From Rachycentron canadum (lineage: Eukaryota > Chordata > Actinopteri > Carangiformes > Rachycentridae): a stretch of 64,000 bases of DNA. Both the position numbers and the translations under genes were made by a program. Below, in pieces: positions 1-13,200 of this stretch. Location of the stretch: NCBI GenBank assembly GCA_038496675.1, contig CM076668.1, forward strand, positions 16,948,771-17,012,770, written 5' to 3'. The notes under the pieces were generated by a model. The model was not told the origin of the DNA and did no database searches. It saw nothing but the letters and a program-made list of their open reading frames with translations. The first letter of the stretch is position 1. Every line of letters begins with the position of its first letter.

Positions 1-1954
1 AAAATTAATACAATACCATTTTAAAAAATGAAAAAAATGATAAAAAGGCTGAAAAAAAACTGACACCTTTCAACACTTTAAGCTTTTCACTTTTTAGATA
101 TTTTTACCTGTCTCAAACTGTTTAAATTGGTTTTTGTGGTGTGTTTGTGTATGTGTGTGTATGTGTGTTTCTGTGTGTGTCTGTGTGTGTGTGTCTGTGT
201 GAGGGAGAGTTTAGAGTCAGCTTTGTGTTGTAACTGGCAGCTCAGCTGGGCCGGTGCAGCTGCATGGCAGCTACTCCTCTACAGGGCTGCCAGTCAAAAA
301 CACCCCTATAAATGCTATTGTGCTCACCTGATTGATCTTTCACAGGCCCAGGGCAGGCCAGACAGGCTGACTTTGGAGGGGAATGGCAAGGAATGGTCGG
401 TGAAAAAACAAGCGAGCCAGTGTCTGTGGCAGAGGAGGTTGGGCCGCAGGTGGCTAGGAGGCACGCTTGGGTTGGCGCACTAGCTCTCATCAGATGCCAA
501 CAGTGACATTTCCTGACTATGGCTATACACAAGCAGGCATCCCAGCAACGGTGCAGTATCCTGGGGGAATGAAGAACAGGCCTCAGGCGGATGTTACAGC
601 ACACACAGGCAAAGGAGGAAGAGATGTATGGGAGCGCACATTCATGGACGCATGCACACACGTTCTCATAAACGCACTAATAAAGATCTCTTTCTGTTTT
701 TCTTTCTTCTCACACACATACACGCACCTCTACTGAAGCTCATCTGTTGCTGGGGGTGGGGGTGGGCTCAGCCTGTCTGGGGTGCTGACTGAACATCGCT
801 GCCAGGAATTCCACAGGGGCGGGTGGTGCACGGGCGGGAATTCACTCGACATGTCTCTCTGGTCTAAAGCCCAGCAGGCAGTGACAATCCCCTGCACTAG
901 CCTCAGTAGCGCTAGGCCAGTAGGTGTAAATCAAAATCTTGGACCCATCTCCTAGCTAACAACCATTCACGTCAACAGAAGTGACTCACAAATCAACGTT
1001 TAGCTTTCTTGTGCATCAGAATTGAAACACAATAGCTTCAACTACTGGTAATTTAAGACACTGACATGCGTCTATTCAGAGAACTTTGACACCCTGAGTT
1101 TCGCCAAAGGACGTGTTCTTTGCATTTTACAAAATCCCGAACATAGCTGGCTCTATTTTTCCTGGAGTTATTTTCAGGTGTGCATTGTTTTCTGCGGAAA
1201 TTAACTCCTGAATGTCCTGGATAAATCAAGCACCTTTGGTTTTTAGTACAGGCAGGACACAGGGAAGTCCAAATTTGGCAGCATGGCATAGTGAGGATGT
1301 GAGATACTCCGGGAACTTAGGTGGAGTTGATATTATTTTTGGTCACTCTGGAAGAGAAACTGGAAAAAAAAAAGAAAAAAGGTTTGTCTCTTGGTGCAGA
1401 TACGTAAGCAAGTTACAAGGACATGTGAAACAATAACACAAATACACACAGACTGCCCTGCGTTTCACACAATGAGTGTTTGCATTAGGAATCATTTTCC
1501 AGTTGGCGTGGCACGTGAGAGAAGCTGCTCTTCCTCTGACGCTTGTTCCACAGTCCAAACAAACCCGGCTCCCTGACAGCCTCCAGCTCGACAGTAAGTG
1601 GCGTTTGTTTTCATGGCCCTGTGATGCCCAACGTTCACAATGAGAACTAATATCCATGTCACGTGATAGTTTCCGGTTTGATTAGTTTTTTGGTGGGGTA
1701 TGAACTATTCTAATATTTTTAAACTTGGAGAAGCTGCACTGCGTGTTTTTATATTAAGAATAGATCACATGATTATCTGCTTGTGACAGGGGTCGCTCAT
1801 GCTGACAAACCATCACCAGTCTCTGTCCCCCACAGCTATAGATCCAAAAAGACTGCTATGCACATATTGTATATGACAATTTCCTGTTATTTTAAATTGT
1901 GTTTAATTTCTTTTTTTTTAATCTTTATTTTCTTATTTCTTATAACACCTTCCT

Positions 1955-2033
1955 CTTGTGCAGCTATGTCAAATTTAAATTTCCTCTACAAAGGATCAAT
2001 TAATGTACGTCTTATCTTATCTTATCTTATCTG
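1955..2033 (+). mobile_element. 3' tail of a non-LTR retrotransposon
   Basis: A short AT-rich stretch contains AAATTTCCTCTACAAAGGAT followed by CAATTAATG and then a pentanucleotide (CTTAT)n tract at 2010-2032. Fish LINEs of the L2/CR1 type commonly end in a 'ggatcaataaa' sequence followed by short tandem tails. The body of the element is not recognisable, so this is probably a 5'-truncated old insertion. Confidence 0.45.
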
Positions 2034-5000
2034 AAGCAGTTTAGCATCTTTCAGCTCATTGAGCTCATTGTTTTGGTTTCCTGGTTTTCTTACTCCTCTC
2101 ATCAGTTATGTTGTTCCAGCTGTTTTTAGCTCTAAATACAGCACCAACCAACAGACAGAGGGGCTGGTTGATGCAGTGGCCACTTGTACATTGAGTGACT
2201 ACACCAGAAAGAATGAACCTAGACAAAGAAATAAACTTTTTTTTTTTCTGTGGGGAGGAATTTTATGTGTTGGCACAAATGGACTGAACCCATATGGTTT
2301 GGTTTTGGTTTTGGCATTGTTTGGCAAAGCAGAGCAATGCTTGTTATGGGAATCCATTACATTCTCAGCAGGGCTGCGGCTGCTGCACGCACACTGTGGA
2401 CCGCAGCTAGGTGAAGATGGCCATGTTTATGATAGGAGCTGAGAGCTGATTAGCAACAGCGCAGTGGCAGATACACTCACGTACACAAACTGTTTTGAAA
2501 GAAGGACAAAGATACATTAAATTTGCTCCATTCGCAACATAGAAAACAGGGTGAGGCTGACTGTGAAAGCAGCATCTCACTGTGAAATAAAGAGGTAAAA
2601 ATAAAGACGTAGAGAGGCAACACCTTATTCAACTGAAACTATCAACCATCCTTTATATTTGAAAATTTAAAAATGAAATAATTTCACTTTGGTGTTTGGA
2701 GAGAAGAGAGTTATCCCCATGAGCTTAAACATGGACAACAAGTCTTTAAAGTTCTCAGGAAATTTTAACATCAGTTTAGCACCATAGCAATTCTATGAAA
2801 ACCAGAGACACCTCATATCCTGATAAAGATCATGTGATGTGATCAAAAACACCAGAGCAATGACTAAATAGACCTTAGAGTGAACTTGTTTGTCAGTTGT
2901 TGCTATGCTTTGTATTTTCTGTGCATGCACCATGAGAGTGAGCGTCCAAGGTCACATCAGAATGAATAAATCCAAAACAAAAAAAAAAAAGATGTTAGTA
3001 TTTTTATATTTTTTTTACACTTAATTCTATGTCAGCCTCGAATTGAAGAAAAAAAAAAAACTGAGTATAATTGGATTTTTGGATCATGGATCATGCTTCC
3101 AGTAAGTACTTGTGTGATGTCCTTGTTCTTATCAAAGATCTTGATTTGTTTATCAGTCACCATCATCCCTTATCAGGAGCGAGTGAGGAAGAGGAAGGAG
3201 AGAGGAAGGCGAGGCTCCAGAGGAGAAGAAGAGAGGAAAGACGGAGAGGTGTTGTCGACGAGCCTTTCACACAACACCATCCCCCCACAGAAGGCCCCGG
3301 CCTCCGGCTCCTTCTGTCTTATCTCTCCCTCTTTCTCTGTATCATTTTTTTGTCCTCCCACTCTCTTCATTCATTTATATTTTCCTTGTTTTGTCTCCTT
3401 TGCTTCGCTCCTTTCTGTCTTTTAATTCCTCTCCTGAAAGTATTTCACTCCCTTTGAACATTCCTCCTCGTCCACCTCCATTTCAGCACATCTCACTCTG
3501 TCTCTCCATAACTAGAACAGCTGAAGCTATAATAACATTTCAGCCATCCATCAAGCACAGCCAGCTTTGATCAATAAGCACTTTGACTCCACTCCACTGA
3601 ACTTAAAATGTCTCCCCTCTGTCTCTGTCAGTACTTATCTCTGTGCTGACAAAGCTATATTAGACACAAGGGTGGATGACTATTACAATAGATTTCACAA
3701 TGCATTTCAGTGCTGTGTGTGTACTGTAAATGAAATACATGGGAGGTGATCTATGGCCACAGTCTATGTTCTTTACTATTCCAATTCATCGTAAAGGATC
3801 TAAAGAAGTCGTAAATCTTGTATAGGCTGCATCAGCACGATAGTGGATGTAGGTGTATCAATGTGTAGGTATTTAACACAGGCTGTTTCTAAGCCCCTTT
3901 CATTTAAAGATGTCAACTGCATGCAAATTAAAAACACATGTGCTTCTCAAACACGTGCTGTGTTTCAAAAGTCGTTTTTTTTTTTCAGGTTGAATTCTGT
4001 TTGAGATCACATGTGACAGTTCAGATGTAAAAGTTGTGACTCATGGTTTAAAAAGTGACAAAGGACAAGTGAGGAAGAGGAGGAGGAGGAGGGTTTCCAC
4101 ATGAGAAACTTTAATTTATTGACTTGAAATCATATCAATATTTTTCACATGTGAGAGGTTAATTTTGCATTGAGAGAGAAAGATGATTCACAAGCAAAAA
4201 AAAAAAGGGTGGGGGGTTTAAATGGAAAATGATGATTTTTGTCTCCAAAAATCTGACGTACCTTTGTGTCACACGTGGGTTACCACATGCAATTTTTTTT
4301 TTTTTTTTTTTTGCCAAGGCAGGAATTTGCCAATACTGTGTGGTAACAACACAATAATGTTGACTCATGCTTTATTATCTGGGATAAAATTAGGCAGTGG
4401 AATTAAATACAGGGAGAATCTAACCATCAGCAGCAGCTCTTTCAATAATTCATCCAAAAAGGAGGCTTCAGCATAGAAAAGTATGTCCTTGGCTTATGAC
4501 TCTTCATTACAGGTTTTGCTTTTCAAGTGGAAATAAATATTGAGCAACTAAGGAGTGATTTTTCCTTCTTTGAGTGGTTCATTTGAGTGAGGCTGCAACT
4601 AGCTGTGATGTAGATTTGTGCTAAAAGCTTCTTTTCTTCTCTCCTTCTAAAAAAAACACACTAATCCAGTTTAAACATTTATTTTTGACATGATTTTATC
4701 AGACAAAAAACAAAGAAATGATCAACAAATAGGAAAAGGAATATGCAGTATATTTATCTATTTTGGTTTGGGATTAAGGCTAATGTCAGCATGCCAAAAT
4801 GTTTGCAATGACAATATTACGCAGATGTGTATAAATATACTTTTTATATGTTTATATAAATACTTTTCCCTCCTCTATTTGTTTCATTCGAAGGATTTTC
4901 AAAGGTATGAAGGTTAAACTGATCAGTTTTGAACAGAAGCTATTTTTTCTAACCTTTCTGTAATCGTGTTGTGGCCTATTTAGATTCCCTGTGGAACCCT

Positions 5001-5082
5001 TTCAGCGGAACTGAACCTTAGTTACTTATAACCTTAGGAACCAATGTTTTAGCTTATGCAGTTACCAAAGAGTCTATATAGC

Positions 5083-5345
5083 CCATCCATCCATCCATTT
5101 TCAACATGGCCCAGCAGCCTCCCTATACCAAATGAGATGTATAATCTCTCCAGCATGTCTGCCCTGGGGTCTCCCACCAGCTGGATGTGCCTGGAAGACG
5201 TTCACTGGAAGGTACCCATGAGGTATCCTGATCGGACGCCCGAACCACCTCAACTGCCTCCTGTCAACTTGAAGGAGCAGTGGCCCTACTCTGACTTCTC
5301 TCCGGATGTTGGAGCTCCTTACTCCATCTCCAGCCACCCTCCATG
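5083..5345 (-). mobile_element. Degraded LINE ORF2 C-terminal fragment (antisense)
   Basis: Read on the minus strand, 5101-5337 is open and contains the blocks VRSSNIRRE, GPLLLQVDRRQLRWFG and [12 protein letters not shown]. These resemble the C-terminal end of reverse-transcriptase polyproteins of a very common fish LINE (usual form 'RSQLRWFGHLIRMP'). The low-coordinate edge is a CATC repeat (5083-5098), which fits the (GGAT)n tail of such elements read in reverse. Upstream RT motifs are missing, so it is a 5'-truncated dead copy. Confidence 0.7.
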
Positions 5346-6129
5346 CACACAGAGTGTATATAGTGCCTTAAATTCAATGAAACAACTACTAAACAACTGT
5401 AATGATCTACTCTTGTAATATCCTCGAGCCAGTCCGCTCTGTGCTGGCTTCAGAGCAAGGCTGATGCAATATTTATAGCCTGTTGTGTATATCTAAATGT
5501 ACATCTAAATATCATTAAGCAGGAAATAACATGTGCAGCATCACCTGCGATGGAGATTGAATTAGATACCAACAGAAGAGAGAGGAGGAAGAGGACGGCA
5601 CACATGCTCTGAAACTGCTTATTGTCTCTGAATCTCAATCACTCGGCCACTGAAACTGAGCTCAGATCCCATCATAATTTTGTTTCCTGTCTCCGGTCCT
5701 TGTGGCTCTAGTTAGACAGTTTCATTTCAATAAGCAACAAGCATTTCATCATTCTGTTGGTCTTGTGTACAAAGCTTCACGGAGACCTGTGGTTTTCGTG
5801 TGGCGCAGACTTAAAGCCACAAGAATGTGAGAATGAATGTTCCTGAGCAGATTTATGTCGGTTTTGATGCACAGGTCTCCTGCAGAGGTAAGGCCACTCT
5901 TTCCCTTTCTGCCTGGCTGCGATCTCTGCTTGTCATGAGTGGTGGGGGCAGAGAAATGAAATGAGGTAAACAAAGTCAGGTTCTTTGAGTTTGTCTGGGC
6001 AGGAGAAGAAAAACATGTCAGGACTTTCGTGCCAGGGCAGGTTTTTATGAATGGAAGTTTTTCTCTTTTTTTTTTTTTTTTTTTTTCAAACTTTCTCTCT
6101 CTTTTTTGTGAATGAAAAACAACTGGAAA

Positions 6130-6330
6130 ATCCAGTATAAAGCCCACAGTCTGCAGGGAGGTGATTGGCTGCTGCGGCACAAGCTCCGCCCACGGTTGCT
6201 AGGATCCCGACGACCAGACTTCTGATTGGCTCGTCGAGGGGACCGAGGCTTCATTCATAAGTCAGTGTATTCATGCGGACAATGGTAAGAAATTCGAGCC
6301 CTTGAAAGAGGAAATCGACCAATCACGAGC
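6130..6330 (+). promoter_or_regulatory. etv4: Probable etv4 promoter region
   Basis: The region carries two inverted CCAAT boxes (ATTGG at 6164-6168 and 6225-6229), a direct CCAAT at 6319-6323, a GC-box-like CCGCCCAC at about 6187, and a TATAAA-like sequence at about 6136-6141. A good splice donor (AATG|GTAAGA, exon end at 6284) could end a non-coding first exon. It would join an acceptor at 7028/7029, which follows a pyrimidine tract and lies about 50 bases before the etv4 start codon. The exact transcription start is not visible. Confidence 0.4.
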
Positions 6331-7058
6331 CTCCTCTGGCCCGAGCTAGAAAAGCAAGGCTCCCTATTCTCCCCAAATCATGTCTGCTAGAGAAATGACA
6401 GCACAGCTGGCGCTCAAAAGTCACCCCACTTCAGCAGAAACTCATCCGGGCTCACTCCAAAAGTGCAAATGTCAGTTATCTCTCTGTCGAAGAAGGCTTT
6501 GGGCTCTGTTGCTGTGACTCGACTAAAACGCAACATCTGTTTCCCCTCACAGTTTCAGAGCTGGACTGTTTCCTAAAGAAAGTGGAGCCTGGGCAGATCT
6601 GGGCAGACGTGGCAAAAAGCCCAAGAAACAGAACAGGCCACTAAATAACACTCATTATTCATCGGCTACGCGCTTTATGACATGTTTTTAAAGCAAGAAA
6701 AAGCCAAAGTCACTTACAGCGCAAACAAACCCGACGCAGCAACAGCAGGAAAAATGAACAAATAAAAAAAAAAAAAAAAAAACAAAAAAACAAAATAAGG
6801 CGGAAAACATTCATTCCTTTGGGTGCAAAACTACCTTTATACCTGAAACCTGTAGGTGATGTGTCTGTCACATACACGCACGCACAAAAGAGGTTTGTAA
6901 AGAGTCGAGCAGCCCGCTGGGTAATCACTTGCCATCACTTCCCCTCGGCATTTTTTGTGAATGGAGCTCATTATGCATGCAGCCTCCACGCAGCTCCATT
7001 CACAAGCAGCGCTCCCTCCTCTGCGCAGGCTGCGTGGATCCCACTCACTTCAGCCTCA

Positions 7059-7076
7059 ATGACCACAAACGGTTAA
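7059..7076 (+). other. Five-codon uORF just before the etv4 start
   Basis: An ATG at 7059 opens a five-codon frame (MTTNG) ending in TAA at 7074-7076, three bases before the etv4 ATG at 7080. It lies downstream of both plausible splice acceptors (7028 and 7053), so most etv4 mRNAs should contain it. Such a tightly spaced uORF usually lowers translation of the main frame or makes it depend on leaky scanning. It was seen in the sequence; the effect is inferred. Confidence 0.5.
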
Positions 7077-7079
7077 CGG

Positions 7080-7235
7080 ATGGATTATAAGATGGATGGA
7101 TATTTGGACCAGCAAGTGCCTTACACTTTAGCAAATGTACGTATGGATGAACTCTTGTGTTACTTCTTTTTTTTTTTAAAAAAAAAAAAAAAGAAAAATG
7201 TCTGCTGTGCTTTTTAATGACTCGGCTACCGGGCT

Positions 7236-7271
<36 letters not shown>

Positions 7272-10200
7272 GCGTCTGCCTGCACGAGTTTGTTTTTTTG
7301 TTTTTTTTTTTGTGCTGAAGCAGCTGTGTGTGTGTGCGTGTGTGCGTGCGTGCGTGCGGACAGAAAACAAATTCTTAGCCCTTAAAACTACCACCAAAGT
7401 GAAGCGTCGCGGCTGCTGCGCTCGGCGGTGCTCGTTCCTCGGGGCGTCTCGGCGGACGAGCGCGAAGCCGAACGGCCACTTTCTTCGGACGCAGAGCAGC
7501 GCGTTTGTTTTTCCAACATCTGCTCCACAACCCACAAATGTGTTGTTTTCCGAGCAGCCCGGTCCGACCACGGCTACAATGCTCTCCCCTCTGCCACCCT
7601 TTACTAAATGAATACAACTTATTATTATTGTTTTGTTTTGTTTTTGTTTTTTTTTGGCTCCATGTGGTTAACTCCTGCATCACTTTCAGTTATAATGTTA
7701 TTGTTGTTGCTTTTTTTTTTTTTTTTTTCCCCCCAGGCCACAGTTAAACACGGTATTATCTGTTTTCGACACTAATGTGCTGGAAATGCCCTTCTGGAGC
7801 CTGTTTCTCACTTCTCTCTCCTAAACATCTATGGGTTTTGCAGAAGTCGCAAGGAAATGGGCCCCTAAATAGACTGTTGATGGCAGCGAAAAGGAAATAC
7901 ATGGACACAGAATTACCCCCTCAGGAATCTGAAGGTAAACTAGTGGAAGTTCACGATTTTGGCCTCTAGTCTCTTTAAATGTTTACATCATGGTCTGTGA
8001 ACCCCAGGCAATGTTAGCCTCACTCTTAGTTACTGTATTTAAATATCACTGGCTTTAGAAGCATATTAGTAAGCAATAAGTCTGCTGGGCTGTCAGCTTG
8101 TCAGTCTGCAGTGTATTGATTGTGTATTTCTTTCTGTCTCCTCAGACCTCTTCCAGGATTTAAGCCAACTCCAAGAGACATGGCTCACAGAAGGTGAGAA
8201 ATGCCTGCAGGCTGGTTTTTCTTTATTTCTCTTAAACTGAGCTTCTCTATGATCATGTCCATGGTTTTTCATGAACAGTCATGAAGGTTGGTGAACACAC
8301 AAATCTAAAAACTTCCAGGTTTCTTTATTCTGTCAGAACAACAAAGTTTCAATAGTGCACAAAAAAAAAAGATGTTGCTGTGTAGAGTGTTGTTGGGAAG
8401 CCCAAACTTTCTGATGCAACACACATGCTCATAAACCATACAACACTGCAAAAAAAAAAAAAAAAAAAAAAAAAAGGCCAGAGAGAACACAGACGGGACA
8501 TTATTAGCTTTGAGCATGTCCTATTTTGGCCATGTTGGCATGCAGTGTGCTTGCCAGCCAGCAGCCAATGCAAACAAACAGGCTATTTGGCTTGTGTCAC
8601 TCAAAGGCACATAGCGATGAAATGAGGCCCAGTCAGAGGCAATTGTCAGCTTGTAGACTTAATAAGTGCAATGATGACATGAGCCCTAATAGAGTAATTA
8701 TACTGTATGTCATGGGGGGGTGGGGGGACAAGGCGTGAGTCATTGTGTCTGTTTTCGGTGTTAACCTGGGGGCCAACAGTGGCAGGACAGTGGGTCTAAA
8801 ATGAGAATTGCACCAGGAGGTGTGAATTTTGTTGTGTCGGTTGCTTTGATGTGCTTTGATGTGGAGGTTTAAAGGGAAACACCACTCATTTCTGAGGTTT
8901 ATCTTCTAATGTGAACCACATAAACCTGATGAATCCCATTTGAAGCGCTGCCTCCCCCCAGCTCAAGTCAGTTTTGCTTATTGTTACTTGACTTGGATGT
9001 TTGACCTTCACTGTGCAGAATCACGCAGGAGTTTTAAGGCTGTTCTCACATTTCATCTACAAAAGAAGGACATGTTTCTCTGTGCTCACCTTAAATCTCA
9101 GTCTTTGTAATGTCAATTTTGTGACTTCATAAGTAGTTTGGATCTAGTTTTGGTCCAATTTGAAACTTGTATATACTGAGAGTGGACTTTTCAGTGAAGT
9201 AGGAGACATCAGACCCCTTTGTGGGGGAAAGAAGGGAATGGATGTTGTTAATTTTTAACCACGTAATCGAACTTCATTTGTGAAAGAAAAACATTTCAGA
9301 CACTGATTATTATTTAAAGCAGAGCACTTTTTATATGTCTGGAGGGAATCTTGAATTTATGGCAGAAGTGTGTCTTTGTAAATGCTATTTGTGTGTATGG
9401 GTGGTGCTCTTTCCTAATAATTCTTATCATGCAAAATTGCTTGTGTCACTTAAATACAGTACAATGAGTCTTATGGTTAGCTTTGAGTCATACACAGTAT
9501 TCAGCAGGTCAAGCTAATAGGGAAGTGAGGCAGCTGCAATCAGTGTTAATGTGGAAGCAACCACATATGTCCTAAGACCAGACAGACATTTATATAGCCA
9601 CTTTATGACAAACAACACTGTGTGCACGTTGGCTCTCTCGCCTTTTCACATGCAGTGTCAAAAACCAGCAAGTTCACTTCACACCAGCGTCTCACGCAGA
9701 CAAAGACAAAAGCCAGAGCCAATAAAACTGCAACAATGGGCGTTGCTTCAAAGTTGGAGCCTATTTGTATTCACAGATTTTAGCTCGAAAGGCCATCCTT
9801 AAAGAGTTACTTCACCACAAATAAACCCCTTCTCCACTTCCGCAAGTGGAATCTGGTCATCTAGAGAGTTTTGGTTTCATTTTTGGTTTTCTGCTGCCAC
9901 CTCACTACAATGGGGAAGGTAGGGGTGAATAATAAAATTTAAGTTATTGTGCTTATATTAAAAAAAAAAATAAAAAATTAAATAATCGCACAGATTAGTT
10001 CACAGTGATACTAATAGTCCATGAACTCTGATGACAGCATGTTCTCTGGATTACTCTTGATACTTCTGGGGAAATTATTCTTGGAAGAGGTTGTTCCAAA
10101 TCTAGACTCATAAAACCAAAACAATCTGAGAAATATAGTTCAGAAAATTTGATGAAGCAGCCCATTAGAGGGAAACATGTGTACTGACTTTACAAATTGG

Positions 10201-13200
10201 ATGGTAGCTTATTGTCAACTCACAGCAAGTGGAAAAAAAAGCAGGACAGAAAGATGGAAGTGTAACTTTATCAAAGTGTTACTTAACCCTAAGTACTGGC
10301 TTGTTTTCAGCTTCCCCGGCTAAGACCTCTCCTTTCCTGTTGCATTAATTAAAGACCTTATCATGACTGATTGCAGTTGTGAGGGATTCACCAAGATTGT
10401 AAAAGCTGGTTAGCTGTAGGGAGTTTTTTTTTTTTTTTTTTTTTGCCAAAGGAGAGAGCGGAAGCAGGCCAGAGACAGAAAGGGTGAAGTACTGAATGGC
10501 AGGAGTTCAGGAGCTTGTCACATCTTGTCTCATTATGGCCTTTAGGTTTATATGACTGAGGCTGCTTCGCTCCTCCCAGGATCTCCCACTGAGAGAAAAA
10601 AAAGTTATTCAAGGTGCCTGGAAGCATCAGGGAGAACATGTGTCTGTGCTCGTATAAACACACTTTCTTTCTTGTGCTGACTTGCATCTCAAAGCCCCTG
10701 ACGAGGTGTTCCTGGAACCAAATCAGATACACATGCAAGCTCGCATACACGCACAGGAAAGTGTACAGACGCAAACACACAAACGCAGACACACACCGGT
10801 GGTGGGGTTGTGATAATGTCTGATGGTCATCTTCCGTGTTTCTTGTCTTCTGCGTCTTTATGAGGTCCAGCATGTTCCGTTCTGGACACGTTGAAACCAG
10901 TGGAAGTGATTGATTGTTGGGTCTGCATAGCTAAATATTGGCCCCTGCTTTGTGTCATACAGCAGTTTTATTGCTCTCTCCCCCCCGAGGCTAAAAGACC
11001 GAAAAGTTAAAAGGGGGTAATATTATTATGGTATAGTAGGCCACAGGATGCAGCGTTGTATAAGAAATCGATGTCATTTATCTGAACATGCTCCAAAACG
11101 TCGTCATCCGGTTTCCTCTTCACAGGAAGGAGGAGTGTGACGACAAGAAAGTGGATTTGAATTTCTTATTTCCTCTTTTTGTCCTCTGTGTCTGTTGCTC
11201 GCTCTCGCTCTCTCTCTCTCTCTCTTGCTGAATTTTAGTCTCTGTCTTGAGTATCATTATCTGGAAACTGTAGCAGTGGATGAACTGAGAGCGGAGAGGC
11301 CAATGAGGTTGAATGCCGCCTGGGGGAGATTTTGGTTCTTGGTTGAGTTCCCAATCAAAGGCTGGGTTTGATTGGCATCTACTTTTAGAGAAAAATATGA
11401 ATTCTAATATGTATTTGAAGAAGTGGCCTTTATCCATTTTCAGTGAGTGAATGGTACTAAAGTACCTGCAATATGGTGCTATTTTGTTTTGTGGTCTATT
11501 ACACCCCTGATTGCGTTCATGCTATTTAATGATAGCCATCAACTTTTCCCCTCCAGTTAGCTTGTACCATGACGCAAGTGTGACTCCCAAACAATGGAAA
11601 CACTTTTAAAAACCCCCAGAAACCCATGGAGCTGGAAGAGGGCCAGATTGAAAGGTTGCTAGACTCGGTCCTGCTCTATGTTTCTGCCGTTGATTCAAGA
11701 GGTAGCACATGTAACGTCAGTGAGCTCATTCCTCGGCGGGTGAATTTGACCTCCTCACCCCTGGTAGGGTGTTGGCAGTCTAATGATTTGGGCTTTTCTG
11801 ACCTGTTTGTGCGACTCAAAGTGCAAAGCTTCAATGGGACAATTGTGAATGGTTTGGATTCCTACAGAAAAAAAAGAGGCGTACAATAGTGTCTGTCCAG
11901 CTCTGCTGCACCTGGGCTTGGCATCACCGACTCTGCTTTTTCAGTTAGATCCAGGATGAATTTCATTATGGGAGAGTGCCTGATCATGGCAGCTGAAACT
12001 AAGCACCGCTGCAAGTGATTATAGATCAAGTCAAGACACCGTACACGCACACACATGCTATAGCACCACATCGACTCACATGTTGGTACAAATCAGTGTA
12101 AAGTGGCTGTAAGATGTTTCTGGGACATGTGCATCTGTAAGCATTAACTCAATATGATGTAGGTTGATGTATGACCAGTTTCTACTTCTTAACAGGAACA
12201 ATAGCTTTATCAAATCTTTGCCCCATAGAAAAGACATTAATTCACTGATAGAAGCCATTTGACAAGAAGTGCTTTAACCTTTCCTTTCTTTCGTTTCACT
12301 CCCTCCACTTCTCTGCTTGCTTTTAGTCCTGTTTCCTTGTTCTCTATCGGCCTCTGAGTGATGATTCCTCACCTATGCAGCAGATGAAATCCAGACTGCT
12401 TTTACATTGTTAGACAATCTAGTCCCCTACGTCTTGTGACGGAGCTGCTAGTTTGTCACACCCGTTGACAGATTTCCTCACTTGTTTAGCCAGAACAGCC
12501 AGTTTGAGCCGTCTGGATTTCTACAATAGGACTTGACCGTTAGCGTGTAACTGTTTCACTAATTTGGGTGGACAATAAAAAAACGAATCTCTTAAATAGG
12601 AGGATGTATTATGGAAAATAAAAGGGGTGGTGCTATCAACTTGGCTGTGTGCTCATTCAGACTGATGCAACAGCATGTGGCCTCTTCACTGAGATCTCTA
12701 ACTCAAAGGTCTTTACTGCAAAGAAATCTTAAAGCCACACAAAAGCAGGTTGGCAGGTTAAGATGTGTGATGCCATTCAGGAGCTACACATTCTTATAAA
12801 TTAATTAATAAAAGTGAAGGTTGCCTGGATGAAGCCCAGCCACGCTCCGACTCACATTTCAGGGAGCAGATAAAAGACAGAATGTGAGAGGGACGGGTAG
12901 ACAGGCAAAGGCATCAGACAGATGTCTAAATATAATAATTAAGTTACAATTATCATTGTTCTTTTGTTGTCTTCTAATTTCAGCTCAGGTTCCTGACAGT
13001 GATGAGCAATTTGTTCCTGATTTCCACTCTGAGAACTGTGAGTACTTTCTGTTTCTGTCTCCTCTCATTCTATGTATGTAAATGCATGTGTGTCCATGTC
13101 AATAAGATTTAAAGAAAAAAAAAATTACAGAAAAAAAATCACGTGAATGTCTGACATGCACATATCAAGTTGGTGTTTTTCATTGAGTCAGATATCGATC

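Larger units (their letters stand above)
1..6100. other. Intergenic region upstream of etv4
   Basis: I found no convincing coding exon here. Open frames are short, lack splice context and are mostly low complexity. The region holds a degenerate GT-rich stretch (127-200), a purine-rich GAG/AGG stretch (3180-3245), poly(A/T) runs, and two LINE remnants listed separately. An octamer-type site (ATGCAAAT) lies at 3921-3928. Distal etv4 enhancers could lie here, but nothing in the sequence proves it. Confidence 0.6.

Noticed and set aside
3071..3457. Overlapping + strand frames rich in Arg/Glu then Ser/Leu/Phe
   Set aside because: They arise from a purine-rich stretch followed by a pyrimidine-rich stretch. 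There are no convincing splice sites and no homology I can name.
10388..10873. 161-residue minus-strand frame in etv4 intron 3
   Set aside because: It includes translated poly(T) (a lysine run), has no recognised domain, and has no splice or promoter support.
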